Positions 22,165 through 34,341 of a stretch of 64,000 nucleotides of DNA are shown here, piece by piece (position 1 is the stretch's first letter; each line of letters opens with the position of its first letter). Below the pieces are notes generated by a model. It saw only the letters and a program-made list of their open reading frames with translations, had not been told where the DNA came from and made no database searches. Source of the DNA: Macrolepiota albuminosa (taxonomy: Eukaryota > Basidiomycota > Agaricomycetes > Agaricales > Agaricaceae); the NCBI GenBank assembly GCA_027475525.1, contig JAMWFC010000116.1, forward strand, positions 2,913,826 through 2,977,825. Reading direction: 5' to 3'. Position numbers and translations under genes: made by a program.

Positions 22165-25100
22165 TCATCGGAGTTGTTGGTCAGAGATAAAATGGCTGCC
22201 TCCTGCACAGCGATACCCTTGCCCAGGCAATTTGATCCAACTGTAACCTTGTACGCACACTCCCATCATGCGAAGTCTCTGTTGCGTCGATACCCTTGCC
22301 CAGGCAATTTGATCCAACTGTAACCTTGTACGCACACTCCCATCATGCGAAGTCTCTGTTGCGTAGCTTTCTCCTTCCTTTTCTCCTCCTCTCATCCCGA
22401 CGTCTCTTCCTGATCGCTGCTGCTAACATTTGTCTTTGCTGCTCTGCCTTCCTGCGCTCACGACGTGCCAATTCCAGTTGACGCTGCTTTTCTTGCCTTT
22501 CTGCTTCGTCTTTGGCGGCAGCAGATCGTTCAAGCGCTTCGATAACAGCTTTCTGTTTTCTCTCAGCCTCTACCCTTTCTGCAACTTGTCGTTTTAAATC
22601 TTCCATCTTTTCCGCATCCTTCTTCTCTCTTTCCTCTGCTTCCCTCTTGCAAGCTTGAAGTTGGTCCCAAATAGCATCTGATACATCAGGATCACGATTT
22701 GTACGACCACGCTTTCGTTGACGAGGCTGACGAGGTCGTGATTGCACAGTGGTACCTGAAGCCAGGTTTACAGAAGATTTTGTATGCATGATAGATTGAG
22801 AAGTTTTTCCGCCTTCATTTTGTGCGGTTTCTGGCTGTGCTGGTGATGTTTCTATTGTGCCAGGAGCTGGCGGAGGAGCACTTCTATTTTGCTGGTGAGT
22901 TGTCCCTGTTTGCGTTTTAACAGGAACTGGTGTTGGAGAGGAGCTGGCGGAGGAGCACTTCTATTTTGCTGGTGAGTTGTCCCTGTTTGCGTTTTAACAG
23001 GAACTGGTGTTGGAGAAATGTTTGAACTGGAAGATTGTCAAGACTTCTGCGTGCTCCTGGAAGGTTTAAGGTTCTCCCTCGTTGCTCATGGAGCATAGTC
23101 TCATAGAATCCAAAGCTTCTGCTGTAGCTAGCAAAACAGGATCGGTAGGTGATGTACCTGCCTCTCGGCTTTCAAAAGTGCTGTTTTGATCAGAGTTTTT
23201 GAAAGCTGAATCATATCCCGAGCATTGCCCCATGTAGGAAGTTCAGATAAAGAGAGGACAAGCTTCGACATTTCCTTATAGCCAGTAGATGACGGATCAT
23301 CCAGCTGAAGGAGCTGAACGTTGGACTTTGTAAGTTCCCGCTGAAGGATCTCGAGGCAAGAGGAGGCTGGTAGATGATGGAAGAAGATCTCATCTGGAAA
23401 GCGACTGGCTAATCCTGGGTTGACGGCCAGTAATCCATTAATCTCCTGTTCATAGCCAGCAAGAACCACAATCATCTTTGCCTTGAATTTATCCGATGTC
23501 AGCAGTGTTACAATCTCATCAACAGCTTCATTGGCAAATTTTCCGTGACCGAGCCTGTATGCTTCATCAATGAAAAGGACCTGTCCAAGTCCTTTTTCAA
23601 AGATTTTCCTCGTTTTGGGGCCGGTTTGGCCAACATACTCCCCAATGAGATCTGTGGCAGAACATTCAACCACCTCTGGCAGAGCTAGAAAACCCATATC
23701 ATAATAAACCTGGCCCATTTTGCGAGCGATGGTGGTCTTTCCTGTCCCTGATGATTGATCAGATAATGTCACTGACTGTTACAAAAAAGATCACCTGGCG
23801 GGCCTTTGAAGACAAAATTAGTTGGTATCTGACCCTTCCATTCCATGCCTCTTTGTTTCAGAACTTGAGCCAGACGCTGGTATTCTCCTAACCGTTTTAC
23901 CATGTCTTCGCGACCCACGATATCCTCAAATAACTTGACAAGGTTGGTTGCAGCACGATTTCCACGATCGTATTCTGGATCAAAGTCCTCTGGTTCAAAT
24001 AGTGTGTCGACAAATTGATGTGATGTTGCGGGTGTCCGACGTGCGTATCTTTGTTTCGCCTTATTCAGGAGATTGTCCACTTCTCCACCGTTCCCAAACC
24101 CTTTACGATTCCTGGCGCGATCCAGAACCTGCATTGCAGTAGCTTTTGCAGCGTCAGTGGCCGCCAGGTCCTGTTTCTTCATTTTAAGTTCAAGGATTTC
24201 AAGTAATTGGGGGGTAGTATAATCCTCAAAGTAGAATGCGTCTTCCATGGCAAATCGTCGCGAGAGCCCTGGATTTACATGCTAGTCACAGTTGAGCAAT
24301 CAACTGGCTGAAGTTAGAGGATGTGGTGCTATAACTCACTTGGAAGAACTCTGTCATTTCCTCCTTGTAGCCCAGGAGAAGAACACATCGGTCTTCACCA
24401 GGAACATTCTGAATCTCGGCGACCAATGTGTCTATAACTCCTTGTAGCCCAGGAGAAGAACACATCGGTCTTCACCAGGAACATTCTGAATCTCGGCGAC
24501 CAATGTGTCTATAATGGCTGTCTTGAAAGCATCATTATGGCCACTGCCGGCCCCTCTCTCCCTCCATGCAGCATGTAGGCCTGGTGACCAAATTCATTCT
24601 CAATAGTGCTTTCCAATGGACATAACCTACCTCATCAATTATGAGCACTTTCCCAATAGTGCTGGCTAGAATCCCCTTCGTTTTCTCTTCAGATTCTCCG
24701 AGATGAGAACCTACAAAATCGGACGGATTTTTCTGCACAACTTGTAACCAAGCTGTCAGATCCTTGTCATTCCAGTATTGACATGAAATAATTTACCTTC
24801 TCCATCACTCAAAAAGCCTATGTCTGCAAGTATCCTTCCATACAGATTTGCAACAGAAGTTTTACCAGTTCCGGGAGATCCAAGGAAGACCCGATTCAAT
24901 GCGATCACGTTAGGCTGGCGTTCATTCAGTTCTCGCTGATAGTTTCCGTCGACGAGGCGCATGAGCGCAGCAAGAGAGTCTTTGACTGACTGTAACCCAA
25001 TGAGTGATTGAAGCTCGATCCAGGCAGCACTGTTTGCTCTGGCTTTTGCTGGATCCGGGCCAATGATATCTTCCATAGTCAAATGAAAGTCATTCGTCAT

Positions 25101-28100
25101 CCGTCCTTCTTTACGCTCCTGTGTGAGCCGAAGGGCTTGACGCCGAAGGATCCTGTCCAACATGATTCTCAGGGCGCGTGCGTTTCCGAAACCTTTTTGG
25201 CCCCTCCCTCTAGCGAGACGCCGAATTGCTATGCGAACGTAAAGCCCGGCAACACCATCTTCAAGTGTGCAAGGGCTCCCTCCAAAACGCTGTCTTAGCG
25301 AATTGCTATGCGAACGTAAAGCCCGGCAACACCATCTTCAAGTGTGCAAGGGCTCCCTCCAAAACGCTGTCTTAGAAGTTTTCAAACATGTGAAGAAGCT
25401 CCTTGTCTGTGTAATCGGCGAAACTAAGTTTGTATGGGATACGGCTGGGCAATCCGGGGTTGTGTTCAAAGAACTTCTCCATCTCCTTGGAATATCCCGC
25501 TAAGAGGAATACAAGTTTTCCATGGGCAATCCGGGGTTGTGTTCAAAGAACTTCTCCATCTCCTTGGAATATCCCGCTAAGAGGAATACAAGTTTTCCAA
25601 CGTGGTTTTCCATTTCTGCGAGGAGGTAATCAAGTACCATGCGACCACCATGATAATGTGGACTCGTCAATTGATAGGCTTCATCAATAAAAATGGTACC
25701 ACCCCCAGCAGCGAGGATCCTGTCAATTTCTTTCTTCATACCATCAACACCCTCCTGTGCTAATAGAGAGCCAGTGGATTCAAAAAACGCAGTACCAGTA
25801 AGGGCACCAAGTGATGCAAGCATTTTGCCATACAGTCGAGCAACCGTAGTTTTACCTAGATTGACATAGATCGAAGTCAATGAAATGGTATTTTGAACAG
25901 GTCATGTACTACCTACCCGTGCCAGGGTTCCCGAGTAGCGAAGTGTTAAGCCTTTCCTCGGCAAAAGATGTACCTTGCCGCTTCTTTGTATCGATAAGTG
26001 CTTTGATAGTAAGAACTTCATTTTTAACTTCCTCAAGGCAAAAGATGTACCTTGCCGCTTCTTTGTATCGATAAGTGCTTTGATAGTAAGAACTTCATTT
26101 TTAACTTCCTCAAGTCCAGTCATGGTCATGATCTCGTCAATCGCGTCATTTGATGCACCTTCAATGTCTTTTGACGTTGCCATTCAATCTGTGCAGGTGA
26201 AGAGTTCAACGGCGTCAGTGACTGCTTTGGTTTCAAGATGGGCGTTAAGGAAACTTGAGGTTGGCTGCTTTGTGAGAAAGGAACGTTATCTTTTGAGTTT
26301 TTACTTGGTGTGATTGGTGATTGCAAGTTTGACACAGACGGACTCTGTTGGGTTACAGTTGGTATTGCTGGTTGTACTGGAGATGAGGTCATCATCGACG
26401 GCGGTGGTATTTTGTTGACAGACGGAGCGGATACCATTGTATTCTTTGCTCGAAACGTAGCATTTTCCAGATCCATTTGTTTCTGCTGGAGAGCGGTAGA
26501 CCTCTCTTGAGCTAGACGTGCGTCTTTGCTGATCTGCTCCTGGCGTGCAATAGCCTCATTCAACTCGTCCATTTCGCGTTGATGAGCAAGTTCCTCCGCC
26601 TCTCGCTTCTGTTGTAATTCATAATCCCGTTGACGCTTCTCCTCGGCCAGTTCTTCTTCCCCTTTACATTTTTCACAAAGAGTGGGAGGGGTTTGGTAAC
26701 ATTTCCAGATCTGTGAATGACCTTTAGGGCATTGTGATTGAAAGGGGTGCTGACATTGCGCTTCGGAATGATCGTATGCTAGGTGACACTTAGAAGGGCA
26801 TTCGTGCTGGCCACAACTGAGTTTCACTCCACTGACAATCAGCGATGAGTATAAGTCAATGCACGACAAGCTGTGTAAATTCGCACCAGGGCTCAGTACA
26901 TCCACCATCAGGACAATGGACTTCAAAGTCTTGCGGCTGTTTGAGACAGGCCTTTCTGTCCTTGTGGCGTTCACATTGGACAGGCAGACCATCATAGACA
27001 TGCTGGCCACCTTTGAGCAAAGATATTAAACGCTTCCATAGTTGTCCACCTTTGCGAGAATCGGTGAATGTTTTCGCATTCCCAAGCATAATAAGCGAAT
27101 TTCGAGCACGAGAAAGGAGGACATTCAATCGCTCTGGCGAAAACATAAAACCAATATCGTTGTGTGTGTTGCTTCGAGTCAGGGAAACTATCACAATATC
27201 ACTCTCTTCTCCTTGGTAATTATCTAGATAGCCTTCAGGACCAGCGATGATCAATATCTGGAGCGGCACAAACCAATAGTAGCCAAACGTATCCGCAGTT
27301 TTGAGGATTTTGACGAGTTGAGCGAAGCAATATTTCCCCCTGCCGCAATGAGATCGGCAATGTCCAGGTCACTGAGGATGGCATCCTGGTCTTTATCCAG
27401 TGCCTTCTTCAGAAGCTGGAGTTGGCCTAGATACGGTGTTAGAATAACCATTTCCTCACTCCGATAGCCCTGCTGCACGAGATACTTAAATACTTTAAGT
27501 ACCATGTTGACCTCAAAACTGTTCTGCTTGGAGGTTTTCGTTCCTCCGTCCTTGCGATCAGAAAGATCTGAGTCATCTTCTGGATGATCATGGTTTATAA
27601 AGACGATATTATCTTGAACCCCTCGAAGATCAGGGCGATTTTGGGTTTTTGGTGCATCCAAAAGCTCCGGATAGGTAAGTTCACGGATAAGCGCCGAGAT
27701 TTCAGGGCGCATACGATGCTGGGAGGTGAGTTTCGTATGCGGGTAGTCTCTTAGTATTAGGCGTTCAAACAACGACTCGTTGAGATCGTAACCCTCTCCC
27801 TTTTCTACAGTCAACTTGTAGTTGTTGACTTTGGGGCGTAGCTGCCTTCACAACAAGAATAAGTATCATCACCAAGAGTTAACCCAAAGTTAACATACTT
27901 GTGATCTCCAATAAGAATTAGCTGTGAGGTTTTCGAGGACAAGGCTGTAAGGACATGGCTTTCCAAAATTTCGCCTGCCTCCTCAACAAGCAGAACATCT
28001 GGAGACGCTTCCTGAAAATTGTCAATGTACTTTGCGGCGGCAGTCGTCGTACAACCGATAATCCGTTTGGTCCGAAGGAGATTAGTGTCCTTCTCCGCAA

Positions 28101-30505
28101 ATAGCTTGGTCAGACTATCTTGGTATCTGTTGTAAGCAGCCGCATGGTCCGAAGGAGATTAGTGTCCTTCTCCGCAAATAGCTTGGTCAGACTATCTTGG
28201 TATCTGTTGTAAGCAGCCGCATTGCGTAGATAGACATGATCTGTTCTTCATATATAGCCATCGTCCAATTTTTGAAAAGCTCTTTTCGAGCTGGCAAAGG
28301 CATAGTCCATAGATTTTTTTCTCGCTGGACAACATCGTCGTCTTTGAACACACCGCCATCTCGCCCTGCAAACCACTCATCAAGAAGGTAAAAATCATCC
28401 ACAACACGCCCGCCTGACGCCACGCGAGTGAAGCCATCCGCGTTTTGGGGTACCTGGAAAGCACTATGTATCACGGGTTCTTCAAATTCAAGGTGGTCCA
28501 TGATATCTTTCCGAGATACATGTGACTCGTTGTAGACTTTGAAGGCATTATGGAGGTCTTGTTCATACTCCGCAGCTGCATTCTTCACCCAATCTATAAC
28601 AGTCCACTCTTCCCTACTGCGCCTAAATAACGAAACCTGATTCTGCATTTTCAGAGGCGCTGTCCGATCGGTTGATTTTCCACCTAGGCGGACGAGACTG
28701 GTCTCGGGAATGCCCACATCCAGAAGACTTGTGGCGCTGTCCGATCGGTTGATTTTCCACCTAGGCGGACGAGACTGGTCTCGGGAATGCCCACATCCAG
28801 AAGACTTGTTAAGATATCATCCAAGGCGTGGTTTGTATAACAGACAACAATATTGTCTGGCTTGTAAGGTCATGATAGCCTTAACGACAAGGGAACCAAT
28901 AAACGACTTTCCGGTTCCTGATAACGGTCGTCAACCTGCATAATAGCACAACAAATCAAGTGCTTACCAGGAGGACCCTGTATCAAGGATACCTTTTGAG
29001 TGAGACCAGCAATGAGTGAATCTGCTTGGGAAGCGTCCAACTTGGTGCTCTTGGTCAGATTAAGCGGATGCTGAAGGTCGTGTCGCGGATTTATTTCAAG
29101 TGTTCGCACAAGTTCCACGAGTTGAGAAGGCTGTAAGTCGACTTTTGATGGTGGGCCACTGCTGGAGTCCCAGAATAGCAGTTCATGGGACAAAGGCAGA
29201 GTCGTCATGCGCTGGAGCGCTCTGAGGACATGCTCATAGGCGAATACCGCGGTATCAACTGAGACAAACTCGACCTTTGTAGCGGACTTGAGCTTGAGCA
29301 GCGTCTCGGTGACAGCAAGTTGACCTTCAACCTGCAGCACGATCGACGGAGGTGTCTTGACCAGCAGTTCTTTCTCTCGACTGAGCGTTACAAACGAGAT
29401 GACTTTTCCATCGATGAGTAGACAACCCAGGGACTGATGCTTGAGGAAGTTTCGGTTTTCATGTGCGTCCAGATATTTTACTCGATTTTTCGCGTCTTTT
29501 AGGCCCTTGATATCGTTCTGGCACTCCATCAGGAGCCCCCACCTAGTGCGTCGGCTCCCTGAGCCAAAATTAAGGCCCTTGAGTAGCAAGCCATCTATTA
29601 CCAGCCCTTTACGACGGTTCTTTTTTTTTTCTAACGCGGTGTGCACATCCTCTCTCATCTCATAGAGCATATCCTCTCTCAAGAGACGGAACTGATTATC
29701 GAGATGTGTAGCGACGCGCGCAGAGTCTTCGGTCTCGTCAATGGCTGAACTACGCCTCAGGAAAGGTGCTTCAGTTGAGCTAATCTCACTAGAGGTAGGA
29801 AGGATGGCGATATCACGAAAGTCGATGAAATCGTTGTCATGTCGACCGCCGGGAATGACTCCACCCTCTGGAACTTTACCAGAGGTAGAGGCTTCCAATA
29901 CGAGTTGTATTTGTCTGCCAAGCGTATTGAGGTCATTGTCCGAGGCATCCGTAAGCGATTTTATGATGTCAATCGCTTGGACCCGATACTCGTCAGATTG
30001 GGGAGAAGGAAGGGCAACCAGATGATGGAGCAACCAAGCGAAACCAATCTTAGCCCTCTTCTCCAATATCCCTTCTGGGGAGAAGGAAGGGCAACCAGAT
30101 GATGGAGCAACCAAGCGAAACCAATCTTAGCCCTCTTCTCCAATATCCCTTCTTGAAAGACTGGATAAAGGGGTCCCAGAAGATTGGAGGATCAACAATC
30201 TTCAGGAGAATATCCGTGAGAAATTGACCTCCGCCAATGCTCTTCAATTCAGGGAGCTGGAGGTATTCGAGAAGGTCCGTGCAGGAACCGTTGAAGAAGA
30301 CTGGAGTGAGGTGAAAACGGAGGGCGGACTGTAAGGAGCTGAGTCCCATGTCGCTACTCATGAGCTTGCGTATACAAGCTGGGCGGTCTTGCTTTGCGCA
30401 CAGAGCCTCGATGAATAGGCTTGCATTCTGGGGGACGACAGGCTGCTTTCCATGCAATATAGCGTCGAAAAACTTGGTGAGTCTTGTAACTCGATGATGA
30501 TCCAT
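22165..30505 (-). CDS. NFX1-type SF1 helicase fused to three CbbX-like AAA+ domains (frame interrupted)
   Basis: Starting at the ATG at 30505, the order is as follows. A helical N-terminus comes first. An SF1B helicase follows with Q/Walker A (LIQGPPG, intron, GTGKS), Ia ([11 protein letters not shown]), II ([10 protein letters not shown]), III ([12 protein letters not shown]), V ([19 protein letters not shown]) and VI ([10 protein letters not shown]). A Cys/His block with the NFX1 finger [11 protein letters not shown] follows, then a coiled coil. Three AAA+ modules come next: [15 protein letters not shown] with [24 protein letters not shown] with IIDEAYML, and [15 protein letters not shown] with [10 protein letters not shown] Ser/Pro linker, a basic coiled coil and a C-terminal [17 protein letters not shown] module end it. 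Helicases of the ZNFX1/Hrr1 type act in RNA-based silencing. Nine 77-bp duplications and several one-base losses break the frame; these look like assembly errors. About 2,300 residues are expected. Confidence 0.75.
22211..22364. repeat. 77-bp tandem duplication (22211/22288/22364)
   Basis: It sits in the C-terminal Cys/His module of the helicase-AAA gene, duplicating the segment that encodes [17 protein letters not shown]. Removing one copy still leaves the frame one base short right after 22364. Confidence 0.97.
22862..23015. repeat. 77-bp tandem duplication (22862/22939/23015)
   Basis: It lies in the Thr/Pro/Gln-rich linker between the third AAA+ module and the basic coiled coil. Frame is recovered only by dropping one copy and adding one base after the second copy. 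Confidence 0.97.
24361..24514. repeat. 77-bp tandem duplication (24361/24438/24514)
   Basis: It falls in the second AAA+ module, over the segment encoding [20 protein letters not shown]. Dropping one copy restores the frame exactly. Confidence 0.97.
25222..25375. repeat. 77-bp tandem duplication (25222/25299/25375)
   Basis: It lies just after the first AAA+ module (encoded [20 protein letters not shown]). After removing one copy, one more base is needed beside 25375 to join MFENF to LRQRFGG. Confidence 0.97.
25446..25599. repeat. 77-bp tandem duplication (25446/25523/25599)
   Basis: It duplicates the first AAA+ module's sensor-1 region, [20 protein letters not shown]. Removing one copy gives a clean read into [12 protein letters not shown]. 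Confidence 0.97.
25960..26113. repeat. 77-bp tandem duplication (25960/26037/26113)
   Basis: It covers the approach to the first Walker A (encoded [20 protein letters not shown]). The frame is exact with a single copy: GTSFA runs directly into [15 protein letters not shown]. Confidence 0.97.
28068..28221. repeat. 77-bp tandem duplication (28068/28145/28221)
   Basis: It lies in the helicase core upstream of motif II, over [18 protein letters not shown]. One additional base beside 28221 is required after removing a copy. Confidence 0.97.
28656..28809. repeat. 77-bp tandem duplication (28656/28733/28809)
   Basis: It lies downstream of helicase motif Ia, over [21 protein letters not shown] single copy reads through in frame to TAPLKMQNQ. 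Confidence 0.97.
29999..30152. repeat. 77-bp tandem duplication (29999/30076/30152)
   Basis: It lies in the N-terminal helical region, over [20 protein letters not shown]. One base is missing beside the second copy, between the codons for DPFIQSF and EGILEKR. Confidence 0.97.
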
Positions 30506-31461
30506 GAGGATGAGAGATAGTACTTAGAGATTTGGCGATAAGAGAGCTGTGTTTTAAGAAGCTGGAATAAAGTTTGCGCAGCAAATGCATCAGCGCCAGG
30601 TATCGAATCGAACCAGGTATCGGTGCTTATAATAAGCGCTGAGATCCTAGAGAATCAACGCAGGGTCTATGTGGGAACAGCAGGTGGTCACGGCCGTTAC
30701 AGTCTATAATTCACATTACTGAAAAACTGTAGTGCCCATGTATTGTGCTGGTTAAGACCGGTACTTGGGCACACTATGTAGAGCCTGGCAATGAACCCAC
30801 TTCGGTCTGCAGGTGAGCGGCAACCGATAGAAGAGTTCATCACTAGCGAGCCTATATGACAGGTTATAGATAGATTTAATATGACTGACCGCCATCGACC
30901 AAGGCGAAGCGCCCATGGAATTCCTCGGAATTAGTCATTCTCTCTTCAGAACACATGCCATCATTGGCATAACCTATACCAAGAACTCAAAGTCAATCTA
31001 TAATGCAGAGGTACATACATGCAGAACCAATATAAAATTGAATTGCGCTACAACGCCGCAGCAAATAGCACAGACGAGGGGGAAGCACGCGGCTTACTGT
31101 GACGATGAGTGCCCGTCGCATTGATCTGCATGGCACAAAACCATGGTGAGAGTACGAGTGACCTGGGAAACAGAGTAAGCGATGAGTGCCCGTCGCATTG
31201 ATCTGCATGGCACAAAACCATGGTGAGAGTACGAGTGACCTGGGAAACAGAGTAAGTAGAGCGTGTAGTTGAGAAACCATGTTGTGTCTGAACAAAAGCG
31301 AAAAAAGTTTTTCTCAATTACAGCGGTCTACTAAGGCAACTCTACTGGCCAAGGTATTGACGAAGTAGAGTCGGCCAGAGTGCACTGGAGGACTGTGGTA
31401 GAGTAGAATGCATGAGAACGGATGAGCATGCCATGCTTTGTAATTGCCTTGTTTCCCAGCA
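30506..31461. other. Divergent promoter region
   Basis: This 956-bp region lies between the starts of the minus-strand helicase-AAA gene and the plus-strand CUE/Smr gene. No conserved reading frame is seen. The sequence CCAGGTATCG occurs twice near 30597-30625 within a weak AGCGC/GCGCT inverted arrangement. It contains one 77-bp duplication. Confidence 0.55.
31103..31256. repeat. 77-bp tandem duplication (31103/31180/31256)
   Basis: This copy pair is in non-coding DNA between divergent genes, showing that the duplications ignore gene structure. Confidence 0.97.
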
Positions 31462-34341
31462 ATGACCTCGTTGACGCTGCCACTGGCGACGGCGGCCTAT
31501 GAATCTGGCGACTCGTCCACAGACGCCATGCCCAAGTATCCTCATACTCGTGCCCAGCTTTCTGCAATCGCACGCCAATACAAGTCGCTCGAGACATACG
31601 ACAACTCCACCGATCCCGACGAATTCAACCGCGTCTCGTCGTCGTGGGTCAATCGCGTAGTCGTACTGCTCGCCGACGAGCAGGAGGAGGAGCTCAAGGC
31701 CCTTCTCAAGCGCACCTATGGCATGGATGACGAGGCGGTAAGTGCGCTGTGTCGGGGGTGTGTTAGCCGGACACTGACATTCTCTGTCCAGGTCGAGCAG
31801 AACGTGCTCGAGCTCATGCACAAGCATCGAGACGATCTCGCGGGGGTTCCCTTCTTCTTCTTGACGTCTACGCGCCGTCCAATATCGCGGCCATCGTCGC
31901 GCAACTCGAGCCGTCTGCACGCCGCGCGTCCCGATGGGCCCAACTCTGCGCCTTCTTCACCTCTTGCTATGGCCTTTCGTCGTCCACATACTCCTCTTTC
32001 ATCCCCGCTGGCCTCTGCTGCACAGCCCTCGTATGCCAAAAGTGACTATTCTCCACAGTCCTCCCCGATTCTCGCCCACATGCAGGCCACACAGGCTCAT
32101 GCTCAGTTCACCGCCAGTCTCCCTGCCTCTCCCCTCTCATCTCCCCGTCTTTTAAATGCCAAGGCATCAGAGTTCAAGCCTATCCAACGTCCTCTTTCTG
32201 CTGCCCCCTCTGCTCCTGCTTCTTATCTGCGCACCGACACACCGTCTCCTGATCTCTGGGCTCACAACTCTCCCAGGGCTACCTCTAACCTTGCCATCGC
32301 TGCACCTCTTATTGCTGACCAATCTCCATCTCAAGCTCCACGTTCCATCACTCCTAGCTCGTCACTACGCACCAGTCTCCGACCTGATGATGACGATGAG
32401 CACGACCCTTTTGATCCCTTCGCACCCAGCCCCAACTCCCCGCCCTCTTTCAATCCAGTGACTGGCTCAGACTATGACAATATTCAGTGGACCTATCAAA
32501 TGCCTCCTTACAACTTCACAGATGACTCCCCCAATGAGCTTCAGTTTCACGATAGTGGTCTAGACATGGACCCGGATGCACAGTCCCAGCTTACTGATGG
32601 AATGACGCCCTTTGATGTCCTTTCTTCCGTCTTTGGCTCGACCCTCGCTCCTTCCGAGCTCGAGGAGGCTCTTGCTGTCAACGGCTATGATTTTGAGCGC
32701 GCCATGGCTTGGCTCGTTGATCGTGGCCCCACAACACAACCTCAAACCCAGATTCGTATGCAGTCTATGGGTGGAAGAGTCACTCTAATCTCTCGCGAGG
32801 CATTGGGAAACGGACGTGGAAATACAACCCGCAACAATTTTGCAACCACCAATGGACCTCGGTATGCGACCAATGGCACTGGTCGTGCACGACCCGTAAC
32901 CGGTGGAAATAGAGTCTGCCGCTATTTCATGGCGGGAGAGTGCCTCCGTGCCGACTGCAGATTTAGGTCAGTCTTTCTACATCAATAGCTTCTTCTCTCT
33001 GATATACACGACTTATTTCCTAGTCACGATCTTGAGCGAGCTCTTTGTCGTTTCTGGCTACGAGGCACCTGCGCCAAACAGGAGAATTGCGAGTTCCTCC
33101 ACCACCTTCCCAAGGATGTCGACTTCTCAAGCCTCAATATTGCTATGGCGCGTGCAAATATCCAGCCCGGCACAGGCCCCCTTGGACACCTGCAGCAACA
33201 AAACCTTCCCAGTGAGGAATTTCCGGTTCTTGGCTACGAGACTGGCCCTGCTGGCGCACGTGGGCGACGTGGGGGTCCATATCACGATCCCAGTCGAACA
33301 CGTTTCGCTGCCGCTGTCAAGAAACCTGCTCCCCTACATCCGCCAAACGCCAGTAATGGTGACCCAACGGTTGCAGCGCGTATCGGTGGCCCGTCTGCAG
33401 ACCTCCTTCAGCATCCACAGGGCCGATCGGCCGTTGTTGCTCCACGACCCTCACCTCGCATCAAGTTGCGCGCACCCCTGCTCCTTCCAACACTTCCGAC
33501 TGGAGAATCTCTCAGTAATTTGTACATGACGTACAGGCAGAGGGCATTACAGCTCGGTGCAGCAAGGAATGCGTGTTTGTCGCGTGCGGCAGACGCGTGG
33601 CGTCGGGGGGATGGTGCTGCGGCTAAGCGTTTCAGCAGAGAGGGGCATGAAATGAACGCGAAGATGGCTGCAGAGATGGTTATTGCTGCAGGAAAGCTTG
33701 TGGCGGAACGTGCAAAGGTTGCCGAACAGGCAGTAAGGAATAGAGACGCAGCATGGTCGGACGATCCAGGCGATCGTAGCGCACGGGGAAATCCGTGCGG
33801 TGGAGGTTACGGCGTGTGCTTGGGTATTGCGAGCAAGGACATTGGAGACGGCAAGTTGTCTTCTGAAGAGAGGATGGAAGCTATGCTGGATTTACATGGG
33901 CTTCATTCGAACGAGGCGACAGAGGTGTTGGAACAATTTTTGCTTGCTGTAAGTTTGATTTTGTTTCTTCCTTCTTTTCCTTGGTCAAGTGTGTGCGTGT
34001 GCTTATGGAACAATTTTTGCTTGCTGTAAGTTTGATTTTGTTTCTTCCTTCTTTTCCTTGGTCAAGTGTGTGCGTGTGCTTATGTATCTCTAGCTTGAGA
34101 GCGAACATTTCTATGGCTTGGGTGCGTCCGTTAGAATTTTCACCATCTCATGTCTTATTTCCTCTTAGCTTTTGCCATCGTTGGCGAAGAGAAACACACC
34201 GGAACTCAGGACGTCGCTCGCGGGGCCTCCCGTGCCCGTTTGGCCACGGGCGTCCGCGAGTGGTTGCATCGCTGGGGATACCCATGGAGCGAGAGGGACG
34301 GCATCATTTGCATTGATCCCCTCACTCATGCTTCGGAATAG
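31462..34341 (+). CDS. CUE-like / CCCH zinc finger / DUF1771 / Smr-domain protein, putative RNA endonuclease
   Basis: The first ATG is at 31462 (MTSLTLPLATAAYESGD). Introns are at about 31740-31793 (GTAAGT), 32948-33019, 33951 to about 34093 (inflated by a 77-bp copy) and about 34119-34169. The order is: an N-terminal helical region, a long Ser/Pro-rich stretch, a CUE-like three-helix module (DVLSSVFGSTLAPSELEEAL...YDFERAMAWLVDR), and two CCCH fingers (CRYFMAGECLRADCRF and CRFWLRGTCAKQENCEFLH). DUF1771 (YMTYRQRALQLGAARNACLS...EGHEMNAKM) and a Smr domain (LDLHGLHSNEA, then GEEKHTGTQD, ending near THASE) follow. Smr domains of the Cue2/N4BP2/NONU-1 type cleave mRNA at stalled, collided ribosomes, and CUE modules bind ubiquitin there. 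The same pairing here suggests a no-go-decay nuclease; the CCCH fingers are an addition relative to yeast Cue2. The nuclease role is inferred, not seen. Confidence 0.78.
33929..34082. repeat. 77-bp tandem duplication (33929/34006/34082)
   Basis: It spans the exon end encoding LEQFLLA and most of the following intron of the CUE/Smr gene. With one copy, the intron is about 66 bp and joins in frame to ESEHFYGL. Confidence 0.97.

Noticed and set aside
22165..30505. The helicase-AAA gene as a decayed pseudogene
   Set aside because: All breaks coincide with 77-bp junctions or short base runs, and catalytic motifs of both the helicase and the AAA modules are intact. Assembly error is the simpler reading.
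30590..30680. tRNA gene (GGTTCGATTCG on the minus strand resembles a B box)
   Set aside because: The 5-bp T stem does not pair, no A box is found at the right distance, and no acceptor stem forms.
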